The notes: generated by a model not told the origin, from the sequence alone. 64,000 nucleotides of DNA from Rhizobium sp. BK418 (GCF_004341105.1 NZ_SLZK01000002.1:1048310-1112309); one strand, 5' to 3'; positions 9,899 through 18,881 are shown, counted from the stretch's first letter. Made by a program: numbers and translations.

Positions 9899-11062
9899 GT
9901 GACGACGATCAATCTTCCTCTCGACGGCAAGATCACGCCCTATAGGCTGACCGGCACGCCGATCGAACTCAAGAAGGGGGATGCCAAGAGCTTCCCGCGC
10001 ATCGCCTTTGCCGCTGCCCATGTGGTCGCCGATCCGCTCGCCGACAATGATCCCTGGCTCACGCCGGCGATCGACTGGGAACGAACGCTCGCCTTCCGCC
10101 ACCGTCTTTGGGACCTCGGCCTCGGCGTCGCCGAAGCAATGGATACGGCACAACGCGGCATGGGCCTCGGCTGGCCGGAAGCCCGCGATCTCATTCGCCG
10201 CGCACTGGCCGAGGCAGCTGGTCGTAAGGACGCGCTGATCGCCTGCGGCGCCGGGACCGATCATCTGACGCCAGGCCCCGACGTAACAATCGACACGATC
10301 ATCAAAACCTACGAGGAACAGATCGAGACGGTCGAGGCCGCGGGCGGCCGTATCATCCTCATGGCAAGCCGCGCCCTTGCGGCCGCAGCCAGGGGGCCGG
10401 ACGATTATATCAAGGTCTACGACCGGATCCTTCGTCAGGTAAAGGAACCCGTCATCATTCACTGGCTCGGCGAAATGTTCGACCCGGCTCTGGCCGGATA
10501 CTGGGGCAATGGCGACCATCTGAAGGCAATGGAAACCTGCCTGCAGGTGATCGAAGCCAATACCGCAAAGGTAGACGGTATCAAGATCTCGCTTCTTTCC
10601 AAGGAGAAGGAAGTGACCATGCGCCGGCAACTGCCGAAGAGTGTGCGCATGTACACCGGCGACGACTTCAACTATGCCGAATTGATCGCCGGCGACGAAG
10701 AGGGCTATTCGGATGCGCTTCTCGGCATCTTCGACGCCATCGCGCCGGCGGCTTCTGCCGCACTTGATGCACTTGGCCGCAAGAGCAATCACGAGTTCTT
10801 CGACTTGCTCGAGCCGACGGTTCCGCTGTCACGCCATATCTTCAAGGCGCCCACCCGCTTCTACAAGACCGGCGTCGTTTTCCTCGCTTATCTCAACGGG
10901 TTGCAGGATCATTTTACGATGATCGGCGGCCAGCAGAGCACACGTTCGCTGACGCACCTGGCGGAGCTTTTCCGCCTGGCCGACAGGGCCCGGGTACTTG
11001 CCGACCCGGAACTGGCGACGGCACGCATGAAGCAGGTGCTTGCCGTCAACGGCGTTCACTGA
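9899..11062 (+). CDS. DUF993 family protein (aldolase-like TIM barrel)
   Basis: A 387-residue protein that I recognise as DUF993, distantly related to dihydrodipicolinate-synthase/aldolase TIM barrels. Features include DALIACGAGTDHLTPG, the barrel-strand segments VIIHWLGEMFDP and GIKISLLSKEKE, where the lysine after KVDGIKIS is placed like a Schiff-base lysine, and MYTGDDFNYAELI. It starts at GTG 9899, 3 nt after the preceding stop, so the two are coupled. In rhizobia this family accompanies Gfo/Idh/MocA dehydrogenases and sugar isomerases in catabolic clusters. A retro-aldol or lyase step on an oxidised sugar is a reasonable guess, but no function is established that I know of. Confidence 0.82.
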   Translation: MTTINLPLDGKITPYRLTGTPIELKKGDAKSFPRIAFAAAHVVADPLADNDPWLTPAIDWERTLAFRHRLWDLGLGVAEAMDTAQRGMGLGWPEARDLIRRALAEAAGRKDALIACGAGTDHLTPGPDVTIDTIIKTYEEQIETVEAAGGRIILMASRALAAAARGPDDYIKVYDRILRQVKEPVIIHWLGEMFDPALAGYWGNGDHLKAMETCLQVIEANTAKVDGIKISLLSKEKEVTMRRQLPKSVRMYTGDDFNYAELIAGDEEGYSDALLGIFDAIAPAASAALDALGRKSNHEFFDLLEPTVPLSRHIFKAPTRFYKTGVVFLAYLNGLQDHFTMIGGQQSTRSLTHLAELFRLADRARVLADPELATARMKQVLAVNGVH

Positions 11063-11092
11063 TCGCCGGCACGGCAATGGGAGGAGAATGAC

Positions 11093-11923
11093 ATGCAGGT
11101 CGAAGGACTTTCGATCAACCTCGCGACGATCCGCGAGCAGTGCGGTTTTGCCGAAGCCGTCGATATTTGCCTGAAGCACGGCATCACCTCGATCGCGCCA
11201 TGGCGCGATCAAGTCGCCAAAGCCGGTCTCGACGAGGCGGTGAGGATCGTCAAGTCGAACGGCATCAAGCTGACCGGGCTTTGCCGTGGCGGGTTCTTTC
11301 CGGCCGCAAACGAGGCCGATTGGCAGAAGAACCTCGACGACAACAAGCGCGCCATCGACGAGGCGGCGGCATTTTCGGCCGATTGCCTCGTGCTCGTCGT
11401 GGGCGGCTTGCCGGGCAGCTCGAAGGACATCGTCGCAGCCAGGCAGATGGTGTTCGACGGCATTGCCGCCGTGCTGCCGCACGCCCAGGCGGCAGGCGTG
11501 AAACTCGCGATCGAGCCGTTGCATCCCATGTATGCCGCGGATCGGGCTTGCGTGAACACGCTCGGCCAGGCGCTCGATATGTGCGAGCAACTTGGCGAGG
11601 ATGTCGGCGTTGCCGTCGATGTCTACCACGTCTGGTGGGATCCCGATCTTGCAAACCAGATTGCCCGCGCGGGAGGCATGAAGCGCATCTTCGCTCACCA
11701 TATCTGCGACTGGCTGGTGCCGACCAAGGACCTGCTGCTCGACCGCGGCATGATGGGCGATGGCGTGATCGATCTCAAAGGCATAAGACGGATGGTGGAA
11801 GCCGCCGGCTTCTTCGGTGCGCAGGAGGTCGAGATCTTCTCCGCCGAAAATTGGTGGAAGCGTCCCGCCGACGAGGTGATCGCCACCTGTGTCGAGCGTT
11901 TCAGGAGCTGCTGCCAGATCTGA
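11093..11923 (+). CDS. Sugar phosphate isomerase/epimerase-like TIM barrel
   Basis: A 276-residue protein of the xylose-isomerase-like TIM-barrel superfamily (AP_endonuc_2). Metal-binding positions are visible in IEPLHPMY (Glu and His), VAVDVYHVWWDPDL (Asp, His), FAHHICDWL (His, Asp) and AQEVEIFSAENWW (Glu). Such enzymes epimerise or isomerise keto-sugars or cleave 3-keto-glycosides, usually with Mn or another divalent metal. ATG 11093 follows a strong GGGAGGAGAA site. It is 30 nt after the DUF993 gene and ends before a repeat element, so it closes the three-gene operon. Confidence 0.88.
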   Translation: MQVEGLSINLATIREQCGFAEAVDICLKHGITSIAPWRDQVAKAGLDEAVRIVKSNGIKLTGLCRGGFFPAANEADWQKNLDDNKRAIDEAAAFSADCLVLVVGGLPGSSKDIVAARQMVFDGIAAVLPHAQAAGVKLAIEPLHPMYAADRACVNTLGQALDMCEQLGEDVGVAVDVYHVWWDPDLANQIARAGGMKRIFAHHICDWLVPTKDLLLDRGMMGDGVIDLKGIRRMVEAAGFFGAQEVEIFSAENWWKRPADEVIATCVERFRSCCQI

Positions 11924-11925
11924 TT

Positions 11926-12027
11926 CTAGAGCAATTCCGTTTTTCTTCGAATCCGGAAATGCTCTATCTCTTTGTTTTCACGCAATTCTGGACGCAAAAC
12001 CGCTGCACACTTTTGCTAGAATTGCTT
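11926..12027. repeat. RIME-like intergenic palindromic repeat
   Basis: A segment of about 100 nt beginning AGAGCAATTCCG and ending GAATTGCTTC, so its ends are inverted relative to each other, with internal TCTCTTTGTTTTCACGCAAT and GCAAAACCGCTGCACACTTT. I recognise this as the Rhizobium-specific intergenic mosaic element (RIME) type common in Rhizobium, Sinorhizobium and Agrobacterium genomes. It separates the isomerase gene from the next dehydrogenase gene and could fold into an mRNA 3' structure. Only one copy was seen in the window. Confidence 0.75.
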
Positions 12028-12070
12028 CAAAGTCCATTCGTTTCATCACGTATGAAGGAGGAATCATTCG

Positions 12071-13345
12071 ATGGAGAAACGCCGTTTTGCCCTGATCGGC
12101 ACCGGTAATCGCGGCACCACGATGTGGGGCAAGGATCTCTTGGCCGGCTGGCGCGAGCATGTCGACCTGACTGCGATCGTCGAGAAGAATTCGCTGCGTG
12201 GCGAGCGCGCCCGCACCATGATCGGCAGCAATGCACCACTCTATGAAAACATCGATTCGATGCTTTCGGAGCAGAAGCCGGATCTGGTGATCGTCTGCAC
12301 GCCCGATCATACGCATGACGATATCGTCGTGCGTGCGTTGGAAGCCGGTATCGACGTCATCACCGAAAAACCGATGACGACCTCGGTCGAGAAGATCCGC
12401 CGGATTCTGGATGCCGAGAAACGCACCGGCCGCCGGGTCGACGTCTCATTCAACTATCGTTATGCGCCGACAGCAGCCAAGATCAAGGAACTCCTGAATT
12501 CCGGCGAGATCGGCCGGGTCACGTCAGTCGATTTCCATTGGTATCTCAACACCAAACACGGCGCCGACTATTTCCGCCGCTGGCATGCCTATACGGAAAA
12601 TTCCGGCAGCCTCTTCGTTCACAAGGCGACTCACCATTTCGATCTTCTGAACTGGTATCTCGACAGCGATCCTGACGCCGTGACCTCCTTTGCCGATCTG
12701 CAAAATTACGGCCGCAAGGGACCGTTCCGCGGCCCTCGCTGCAAGCTCTGTCCGCACACGCAGGAATGCGACTACTATCTCGATCTCAAGAAGGATCCGT
12801 TCCTCGACACGCTTTATGAGGATCCCTCCAAGATCGACGGCTATTTCCGCGACGGTTGCGTTTTCCGCGAAGATATCGACATTCCCGATACGATGGTCGT
12901 TTCCATCCGCTACCGGAATAACGTTCATGTCTCCTATTCGCTGAATACGTTCCAGCCGATCGAAGGCCATCACCTCGCCTTCAATGGTACGAAAGGCCGC
13001 ATCGAGCTTCGCCAATATGAGGCCCAGCCCTGGGAGGAGCCGAAGGAAGACACCATCCTGCTGATCCGCAGCTTTCCGGATGGCAAAGAAGCGGTCGAAC
13101 GCATCAAGGTGCCGCATTCCTCCGGCGGCCATTACGGCGGCGACGACCGGATGCGCAACATGATCTTCAAGCCCGACATGCAGGACAGGCTCGCACAGCG
13201 GGCCGGCACCCGCGCCGGCGCCATGTCCGTGCTTTGCGGCATTGCGGCGCTGACGAGCTCGCGCACCGGCAAGGTCGTCAACATCTCCGACCTTATGCCG
13301 GAGCTTGCCAATGACGGTTCGCCGAACTCGCTGAAGATATTGTAA
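12071..13345 (+). CDS. Gfo/Idh/MocA family oxidoreductase, long form
   Basis: A 424-residue dehydrogenase starting MEKRRFALIGTGNRGTTMWGK (GxGxxG), with ITEKPMTTSVEKI as the EKP motif, SFNYRYAP, and HKATHHFDLLNWYLDSDPD carrying the conserved His. An insert with several cysteines (GPRCKLCPHTQECDYYLDL) near residues 218-240 is not present in shorter family members and could bind a metal or stabilise a loop. ATG 12071 follows AAGGAGG. It is separated from the upstream catabolic operon by the RIME-like repeat and faces the convergent hydroxyacid dehydrogenase with a 6 nt gap. The substrate is unknown; context suggests sugar catabolism. Confidence 0.88.
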   Translation: MEKRRFALIGTGNRGTTMWGKDLLAGWREHVDLTAIVEKNSLRGERARTMIGSNAPLYENIDSMLSEQKPDLVIVCTPDHTHDDIVVRALEAGIDVITEKPMTTSVEKIRRILDAEKRTGRRVDVSFNYRYAPTAAKIKELLNSGEIGRVTSVDFHWYLNTKHGADYFRRWHAYTENSGSLFVHKATHHFDLLNWYLDSDPDAVTSFADLQNYGRKGPFRGPRCKLCPHTQECDYYLDLKKDPFLDTLYEDPSKIDGYFRDGCVFREDIDIPDTMVVSIRYRNNVHVSYSLNTFQPIEGHHLAFNGTKGRIELRQYEAQPWEEPKEDTILLIRSFPDGKEAVERIKVPHSSGGHYGGDDRMRNMIFKPDMQDRLAQRAGTRAGAMSVLCGIAALTSSRTGKVVNISDLMPELANDGSPNSLKIL

Positions 13346-13351
13346 GACGTC

Positions 13352-14362
13352 TCAGGCAGTGTTTTCCAAGCTTTCGAGGGTAAGTCCGTACAGCAAGGGT
13401 TCGCCCTTGCTGAAACGCTCGGCCTCATCAGCTGCCATTTCACCGAGCCGGCTACGCTCCAGGCCGACTGCACCGGCAATGTGCGGTGTCAGGAAAACGT
13501 TGGGCAAATCGTAGAAGGCCGATTCCGGTCCCGGTATTTCGGGATCGGTCACATCGATGATGGCATCGATACGGCCGGTCTTCAGCTCGGCCAGCAGGGC
13601 CTTTTCGTCAATCAGTGCGCCGCGCGCGGTGTTGATCAGCGTAGCGTCATCCTTCATCAGCGCCAGTTTCGTAGCATCGATCATGTGATGGGTCGAAGGC
13701 AGCGACGGCGCGTGAAGGGAAACGATATCCGAGCGGCGCATGAGATCGTCTAGTTCCGCCTTCTGAACGCCCATGTCCAGTGCCTGATGTGCGTCGATTG
13801 TGGGATCTGACAGCAACACCTGGTAATCGAAAGGTTTCAGCAGATCGATGACCCGGCGACCAATGCGTGAAGCGCCGATGATGCCGACCGTGCGGCGATA
13901 ATTGCCGATGGCCTCGCGCTGCATCGGATAGGTTCGGTCGCGGTGCCTATCTGCAATGTAAAAGTCGCGGAACCGGAAGACATGCTTGCCGGCAAAGATG
14001 ATTGCGGCCAGCGTGAATTCGGCGACTGGTAGGGCATTGGCAGCCGCCGCATGGCTGACGGCGATCCCGGCTTCAAAAATATCGGCATCTATGATGCCTT
14101 TCACCGTTCCCGCCGCATGAACGACGAGCTTCAGTTTCGGAGCAAGGTCCAGAACCTCACGACCGACATAAGGTGCGCCCCAACTGGTAATGAGGATTTC
14201 CGTTTCGGCAAGCAGGCGTTTCGCACGCTGATCGTCAAAGCGCTCCAGCGGTTCGGCATCGAGCAGGCGGCCGAAACCATCCAGCCGACGAAGTACCGCC
14301 TCGGGCAGGATATGCTCGGTGCGGGAGGTCTGCATGGCAAGAACTATAGGGGGATGGTTCAT
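13352..14362 (-). CDS. D-isomer-specific 2-hydroxyacid dehydrogenase
   Basis: A 336-residue NAD-dependent dehydrogenase of the SerA/glyoxylate reductase class. The nucleotide-binding motif appears as TVGIIGASRIGRRVIDLL, the substrate Arg in LINTARGALID, and the catalytic Glu and His in DVTDPEIPG and NVFLTPHIAG. It interconverts a 2-hydroxy acid and a 2-keto acid. ATG 14362 overlaps the TGA of the DUF2264 gene (ATGA), so the genes are translationally coupled; an upstream in-frame extension is rejected for that reason. With DUF2264 and the LacI regulator it forms a minus-strand operon probably devoted to breakdown of a plant or microbial saccharide. Confidence 0.9.
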   Translation of the reverse strand: MNHPPIVLAMQTSRTEHILPEAVLRRLDGFGRLLDAEPLERFDDQRAKRLLAETEILITSWGAPYVGREVLDLAPKLKLVVHAAGTVKGIIDADIFEAGIAVSHAAAANALPVAEFTLAAIIFAGKHVFRFRDFYIADRHRDRTYPMQREAIGNYRRTVGIIGASRIGRRVIDLLKPFDYQVLLSDPTIDAHQALDMGVQKAELDDLMRRSDIVSLHAPSLPSTHHMIDATKLALMKDDATLINTARGALIDEKALLAELKTGRIDAIIDVTDPEIPGPESAFYDLPNVFLTPHIAGAVGLERSRLGEMAADEAERFSKGEPLLYGLTLESLENTA

Positions 14363-16221
14363 GGCATATGTCCCGGTGCTTCGATAGCGCTGACGGTGAC
14401 GCCCTCTTCGCTGACTAGTTTTTTGAGAGCGGCAATATCGGGCGCCTTCGGAGGCATTGCCCACGCGCCGGACACAGTTGCCAGATCGTTCATGGCCAGT
14501 GCAGCAGTGACGAGAATTGTCTCACCGGCAGGAATTTCACCACGCAGCTGCGGCACGAGGGTCTTGGAAACGATCATGTTGGTGTTCGGCAACGCCTTCT
14601 GGGCAAGGCCCTGTCGTTTGATCGATGAACCGAGGTCGACGATGCCGGTGAAGTCCGCCTCGCCGATCGCATAGGCAGAGCCTTGTGCAGCTGACAGCGT
14701 ATCAGCATCGAGATCACGTTTGGCGATGGCAAAGCCGCCTTCGGCCGTCTGCAGAGGACGCGGCGTGGTGATGCGGTGAACGCGGATATGCCAAGGTGCC
14801 GACGGCACCAGCCAGGTTTCAACCTTCACATCCTCGAACGCAGACCATTTGGAATAAAGAACGTCTCCGGCAATCTTCGCTTCTTCGTTCGTTTCACGGA
14901 CCCGGTAATGCAGGCCATCATCACTGAAGGCAAGCGCGGAATCGAAGGCGCCAAGTGCGAAGGCTCGCTCATCCGCCTCGACACTGAAGCCGTAGCGAGC
15001 AGAATAGGCGAATTTTGCGTATTTCTCCGTACCAAAGCGCATCTGCAGATTCTCCTGACCAGACGAGAGCGCCACAACATCATTGCCGGCCCGCATGATC
15101 ACCATACCCGGGTGACGTTGCGGAACGACCTCGGGGACTTGCTCAGGCGCCTTTTCCTCCACAGTCCAGAAGGGGTGATCCTCAGGGATGGCGAGCGGCA
15201 GAAAGGCTTTGAAGGCCCAATAGGGCGAGCCGGCGGAGTTGTAGCTTTCCGACATCAACAGGTTCGGATAGCCGAAGCCGATGGTCAGCACACCGTCATG
15301 GCTGGCGATTGGCTTGTCGCGCCACCAGCGCAAATGTTCGAGGCAGAGATGCTTGACCTCGCCCCAGGGCAACGCCTCCAGATCGGCAAAGGCGAGCGCC
15401 GACCAGAAGCCCGCGCAGGCGAAACGATAGGTCAAGCTGCGGCCAAAGGGGATGGTCGCGCCGTCAGGCGCAAACCAGTGGCGGAAATCCTTTGCGAAGA
15501 GCACCGCGCGCTCGCGGTAGCGCTTGGCATATTCGTCATCGACCAGCTTGGAATAGATCAGGCCGTAAAAATGCATGGCGAAGGGTATGTAATGGTCTAT
15601 GCGACGGATATTGCCGTCGCGATACCATCCGTCGCCGATGTAGAAACCCTCCAGTTCTTCCAGATATTGCTTCGTCAGGCTGCGGTCGAAATCGGCGCCG
15701 AGACGGTCGAGGGCGATATCGACGAAGATGCGGAAAAATTTCCAGTTATTGTCGGCATAGTCGAACTGCCGGACATGCTTGAAATAAGCGACAATATTGT
15801 CGCGAGCACGTTTGTCGAGCGGCTCCCAGATCTTCTCCGGCACCAGTGCCAAAGCAAAACCGAGGGCGGCCAATTCCACCATTCGCTGGTCGCGGGCGTT
15901 GACCGTGCCCCAGTATTCTGGATGAGCGGGGTCGCAGCCGTTCGCAAGACCCTCGGCAAAGCGGTGCCAATAGGCGAAATCATTCTTGCCGGCGCCGAGC
16001 GGCGCAAGACCCCAAAGGGGTCGGGCGAAACCCTCGAGATCGGCGGCAGCCCGGTCGAAATGGGCGCCGGCGCCATCGAGGCGAACACGGGCATTCCCCT
16101 TGGAGAAGAAGGGCAGCAGCGGGTTGAAGAGATCGTTGACGGCACGGATCATGTCGGAGCGCGTCTTCAGCGGATTGCCTGCAAGCGGGTTGGGGCTGGC
16201 GGGATCATAGGTCATCGGCAT
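14359..16221 (-). CDS. DUF2264 domain-containing protein
   Basis: A 620-residue cytoplasmic protein with no signal peptide. It matches the DUF2264 pattern over its first two thirds: ADLEGFARPLWGLAP, YWGTVNARDQRMVELAALGF, DNNWKFFRIFVDIALDRLG and GDGWYRDGNIRRIDHYIPF. The repeated aromatic-rich helices are reminiscent of an alpha/alpha-barrel glycosidase or lyase fold, and the family is often encoded beside pectin- or rhamnogalacturonan-type catabolic genes. GTG 16224 and ATG 16221 are both possible starts, right behind the LacI stop at 16225. No catalytic residues can be assigned. Confidence 0.85.
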   Translation of the reverse strand: MPMTYDPASPNPLAGNPLKTRSDMIRAVNDLFNPLLPFFSKGNARVRLDGAGAHFDRAAADLEGFARPLWGLAPLGAGKNDFAYWHRFAEGLANGCDPAHPEYWGTVNARDQRMVELAALGFALALVPEKIWEPLDKRARDNIVAYFKHVRQFDYADNNWKFFRIFVDIALDRLGADFDRSLTKQYLEELEGFYIGDGWYRDGNIRRIDHYIPFAMHFYGLIYSKLVDDEYAKRYRERAVLFAKDFRHWFAPDGATIPFGRSLTYRFACAGFWSALAFADLEALPWGEVKHLCLEHLRWWRDKPIASHDGVLTIGFGYPNLLMSESYNSAGSPYWAFKAFLPLAIPEDHPFWTVEEKAPEQVPEVVPQRHPGMVIMRAGNDVVALSSGQENLQMRFGTEKYAKFAYSARYGFSVEADERAFALGAFDSALAFSDDGLHYRVRETNEEAKIAGDVLYSKWSAFEDVKVETWLVPSAPWHIRVHRITTPRPLQTAEGGFAIAKRDLDADTLSAAQGSAYAIGEADFTGIVDLGSSIKRQGLAQKALPNTNMIVSKTLVPQLRGEIPAGETILVTAALAMNDLATVSGAWAMPPKAPDIAALKKLVSEEGVTVSAIEAPGHMP

Positions 16222-16224
16222 CAC

Positions 16225-17253
16225 TCACAGCTTGTCGGTATCGGGAACAGTGCCTCCGGCAACAGGAACGACGGCCTGGCAGATATGGCGGGCCGGCGCG
16301 GTCCTGTCGCGGTAGCGGGAAATCATCAGGGAAACTGCCTCGCGGCCAAGCGCTGCGCGGTCGACGCGCATCGTCGAGAGCTGCGGATTGGTCATCACCG
16401 CGCAAGGGAGATCATCGAAGCCGACGATTGCGAAATCTTCCGGAACGCGACGGCCAGCTTCCGTGACGGCTTCGAGAACGCCGACAGCGATGAAGTCATT
16501 CATGCAGAAGGCAGCCGTATAGCCTGGATCCTCCGCAAGCATCGCAACTGTGCGTTCGTGTGCCTCGCGGCTGGCGCTGCCCTGGAAGGTCAGCGGTACG
16601 AGCCTTCCTTCGGCGCCGGGAACCGCTGCAATTGCCGCCTCGAAGCCCCGCACGCGTTCGCGGATCGTGTGACGATGCGAGCCGGTCAGATGCAGGATAC
16701 GACGATGGCCGGCTTTCGTAAGGCGGCTTGTCGCCTCATAGGCACCGAAGAAATTGGACGGGGACACGCCGTCGAGACGCAGGCGCGGATCGGTGCCATT
16801 GACCAGAACAGTTGGCGTTCCGGTGGCTTCCAACCAGGCTCGCAGAGTATCGCTGGGATCGATACCGACGAGGAAAAGGCCTTCGGCTTCTGCCGTCTGC
16901 ATATATTCGCCGACAACATCAGGCGTAGTGCGGTCCTCGCGCACGAGCCGCACTTCGAAGGGCATGCCGACATCTGCAGCACCAGCGCGAAGGCCCTCGA
17001 CGATCGCCTCATAAAACACGCTGAGGCCGCCGGTCGCACCGTCGCTTGCGATCAGCGCGAGGCCGCCGGGAACGCTTTCCAAGATGGATTTGACCGGATA
17101 ACCGTGCTCGGCAGCGACCTTCAATATGTGCCGCCGCACATTTTCGCTGATGCCGGGCTCGTTGGCGAGCACCCGTGACACTGTGGAAACGGAAACACCT
17201 GCGAGGCTCGCGATATCGGCCTGGCGAGGCCGCTTGGTCTTGGTTTCGGTCAT
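16225..17253 (-). CDS. LacI family transcriptional regulator
   Basis: A regulator of about 342 residues. The N-terminal LacI headpiece is clear: RQADIASLAGVSVSTVSRVL followed by ANEPGISENVRRHIL. The periplasmic-binding-like domain follows (GLALIASDGATGG, GLFLVGIDPSD) and ends with FAIVGFDDLPCAV and NPQLSTMRVDRAALGREAV, typical of the sugar-responsive class. ATG 17253 (after GAGA) or ATG 17268 could be the start. It lies between the DUF2264 gene and the divergent binding-protein gene, with a perfect 12-bp palindrome in the gap, so it probably controls both directions. Confidence 0.93.
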   Translation of the reverse strand: MTETKTKRPRQADIASLAGVSVSTVSRVLANEPGISENVRRHILKVAAEHGYPVKSILESVPGGLALIASDGATGGLSVFYEAIVEGLRAGAADVGMPFEVRLVREDRTTPDVVGEYMQTAEAEGLFLVGIDPSDTLRAWLEATGTPTVLVNGTDPRLRLDGVSPSNFFGAYEATSRLTKAGHRRILHLTGSHRHTIRERVRGFEAAIAAVPGAEGRLVPLTFQGSASREAHERTVAMLAEDPGYTAAFCMNDFIAVGVLEAVTEAGRRVPEDFAIVGFDDLPCAVMTNPQLSTMRVDRAALGREAVSLMISRYRDRTAPARHICQAVVPVAGGTVPDTDKL

Positions 17254-17290
17254 TTTTATCTCATTCATGCAGCAAAGATTATGCAAATCA

Positions 17291-17346
17291 TGCAAATTTG
17301 CAAGACAATCATAATTTCTTGCAAAGAGAAATTTTTTGCGTACTCT
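17291..17346. promoter_or_regulatory. LacI-type operator and promoter region
   Basis: TGCAAATTTGCA at 17291-17302 is a perfect 12-bp palindrome with a central AT, flanked by further GCAAA half-sites at 17272, 17283 and 17321. On the plus strand a possible promoter is TTGCAA (17319-17324), 16 nt, TACTCT (17341-17346), which would place the palindrome just upstream of the -35 of the binding-protein gene and inside the leader of the LacI gene. It is the obvious candidate operator of the adjacent LacI regulator. Confidence 0.6.
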
Positions 17347-17411
17347 AACCTCGGGATTGCCCGGAAAGACCGTTGGAGGATGGCGCCGGGCATCAGACAA
17401 AGGAGGAAATC

Positions 17412-18698
17412 ATGCAGGTCAATCGCCGTTCATTCTTGATGGGAACCGCGGGTGCCGCGGCCGGCCTCGCCTTTGGCGCCGGCAGCTCGACCCCCGTATT
17501 CGCAGAGGAAGCCTCGCTTCGCGCCATGTGGTGGGGTTCCAACGACCGCGCCAAGCGCACGCTCGACGTCGCAAAGCTCTATCAGTCGAAGACACCGGGC
17601 GTCACCATTGTCGGTGAATCACTTTCTGGCGACGGCTATTGGACGAAGCTTGCAACACAGATGGCCGGCCGTTCGATCGCCGATGTCTTCCAGCTGGAGC
17701 CGGGCACGATCTCCGACTATTCCAAGCGCGGCGCCTGCCTGCCGCTCGATGAATTCGTCCCCTCGACGCTGAAGGTCGACAGCTTTGGTGCGGACATGCT
17801 GAAATTGACCACCGTCGACAGCAAACTTTACGGTGTCGGCCTCGGCCTCAACTCCTTCGCCATGTTCTTTGATACCGTCGAATTTGAAAAGGCAGGCATT
17901 CCGGTGCCGACGCCTGATCTCACTTGGGATGAGTACGCCAAGCTCGCCGTAGAACTGGCCAAGGCCTCCGGTAAGGGCGGTGGCCCCTATGCGGCGCGCT
18001 ATAATTACGTGTTCGATGCCTGGCTGCGTCAGCGCGGCAAGAGCCTCTTTGCCAAGGAAAGCGTCGGCCTGGGCTTTACTGTCGATGATGCCAAGGAGTG
18101 GTTCGACTATTGGGAAAAGCTGCGCAAGGCCGGCGGTACGGTCGCCGCCGATGTGCAGACGCTCGATCAGAACACCATCGACACCAATTGCCTCGGCCTC
18201 GGCAAATCTGTGATCGGCATGGCCTATTCCAACCAAATGGTCGGCTACCAGCTCATCATCAAGAACAAGCTTGGCATCACCATGCTGCCGCGCGAGAAGA
18301 AGGGCGGGCCGTCAGGCCATTACTACCGCCCCGCTCTGATCTGGAGTGTAGGCGCGACCACCAAGCAGGGTGAAGCCGCTGCAAAATTCATCAACTTCTT
18401 TGTTAACGATCCCGAAGCAGGCAAGATTCTGGGCGTTGAACGCGGCGTGCCAATGTCGCCGGTGGTTCGCGAAGCCATTCTGCCGCAACTCAACCCGACG
18501 GAGCAGGAAACGGTCAAATACGTCAACCTGCTCAAGGATCAGGTCGGCGAATATCCGCCGCCGGTACCGATGGGCGCCACCGAATTCGACCAGCGCGTTC
18601 TTCGCCCGACCTGTGACGAGCTGGCTTTCGAGCGTATCTCGGTGGCTGACGCCGCACAGAAGCTCGTCGAGACCGGCAAGGCAACGATCAAAGGTTGA
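17412..18698 (+). CDS. Periplasmic sugar-binding protein (Tat signal), orphan
   Basis: A 428-residue family-1 solute-binding protein with a twin-arginine signal, VNRRSFLMGTAGAAAGLAFG, cleaved near VFAEEA. It has the same length as the binding protein at 6445-7731 and shares many segments: YWTKLATQMAGR against YWPRLATQVAGR, YSKRGACLPLDEFVPS against YARRGALAPLESYMPS, ILGVERGVPMS against ILDVERGIPES, and a proline-rich C-terminus. ATG 17412 follows AGGAGG. No permease or ATPase follows; a terminator does. It may deliver a second ligand to the importer encoded at 2.4-6.4 kb, or to one elsewhere. Likely controlled by the divergent LacI regulator. Confidence 0.92.
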   Translation: MQVNRRSFLMGTAGAAAGLAFGAGSSTPVFAEEASLRAMWWGSNDRAKRTLDVAKLYQSKTPGVTIVGESLSGDGYWTKLATQMAGRSIADVFQLEPGTISDYSKRGACLPLDEFVPSTLKVDSFGADMLKLTTVDSKLYGVGLGLNSFAMFFDTVEFEKAGIPVPTPDLTWDEYAKLAVELAKASGKGGGPYAARYNYVFDAWLRQRGKSLFAKESVGLGFTVDDAKEWFDYWEKLRKAGGTVAADVQTLDQNTIDTNCLGLGKSVIGMAYSNQMVGYQLIIKNKLGITMLPREKKGGPSGHYYRPALIWSVGATTKQGEAAAKFINFFVNDPEAGKILGVERGVPMSPVVREAILPQLNPTEQETVKYVNLLKDQVGEYPPPVPMGATEFDQRVLRPTCDELAFERISVADAAQKLVETGKATIKG

Positions 18699-18719
18699 TA
18701 CCCTCCGGTATGAGCAAGC

Positions 18720-18750
18720 AAGGCCCGCCGATCGCGGGCCTTTCTTTTGG
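18720..18750 (+). terminator. Rho-independent terminator
   Basis: A perfect 9-bp stem AAGGCCCGC (18720-18728) and GCGGGCCTT (18734-18742) with a 5-nt loop, followed by TTCTTTT. It begins about 20 nt after the stop of the binding-protein gene, showing that this gene is monocistronic. Confidence 0.9.
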
Positions 18751-18881
18751 CGATGCCAGCCCGGTTATGCCAGCCGGATCACTTTCCTGCCGCAGCTGAA
18801 TGGCTCGACTCCAGCCAGCAGGACAGGCTCGAACATCTCGGCCTTTGCGGCAGAAGACTGGCCTCGCGGATTATTTCGCTC

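Noticed and set aside
8675..10792. A 705-codon open frame on the minus strand
   Set aside because: It is antisense to two clear genes (Gfo/Idh/MocA and DUF993) and to part of their promoter. Long antisense frames arise from the high third-position GC; its product has no motifs.
14776..17178. An 800-codon open frame on the plus strand
   Set aside because: Antisense to the DUF2264 and LacI genes, both strongly supported by motifs. No ribosome site and no recognisable domain.
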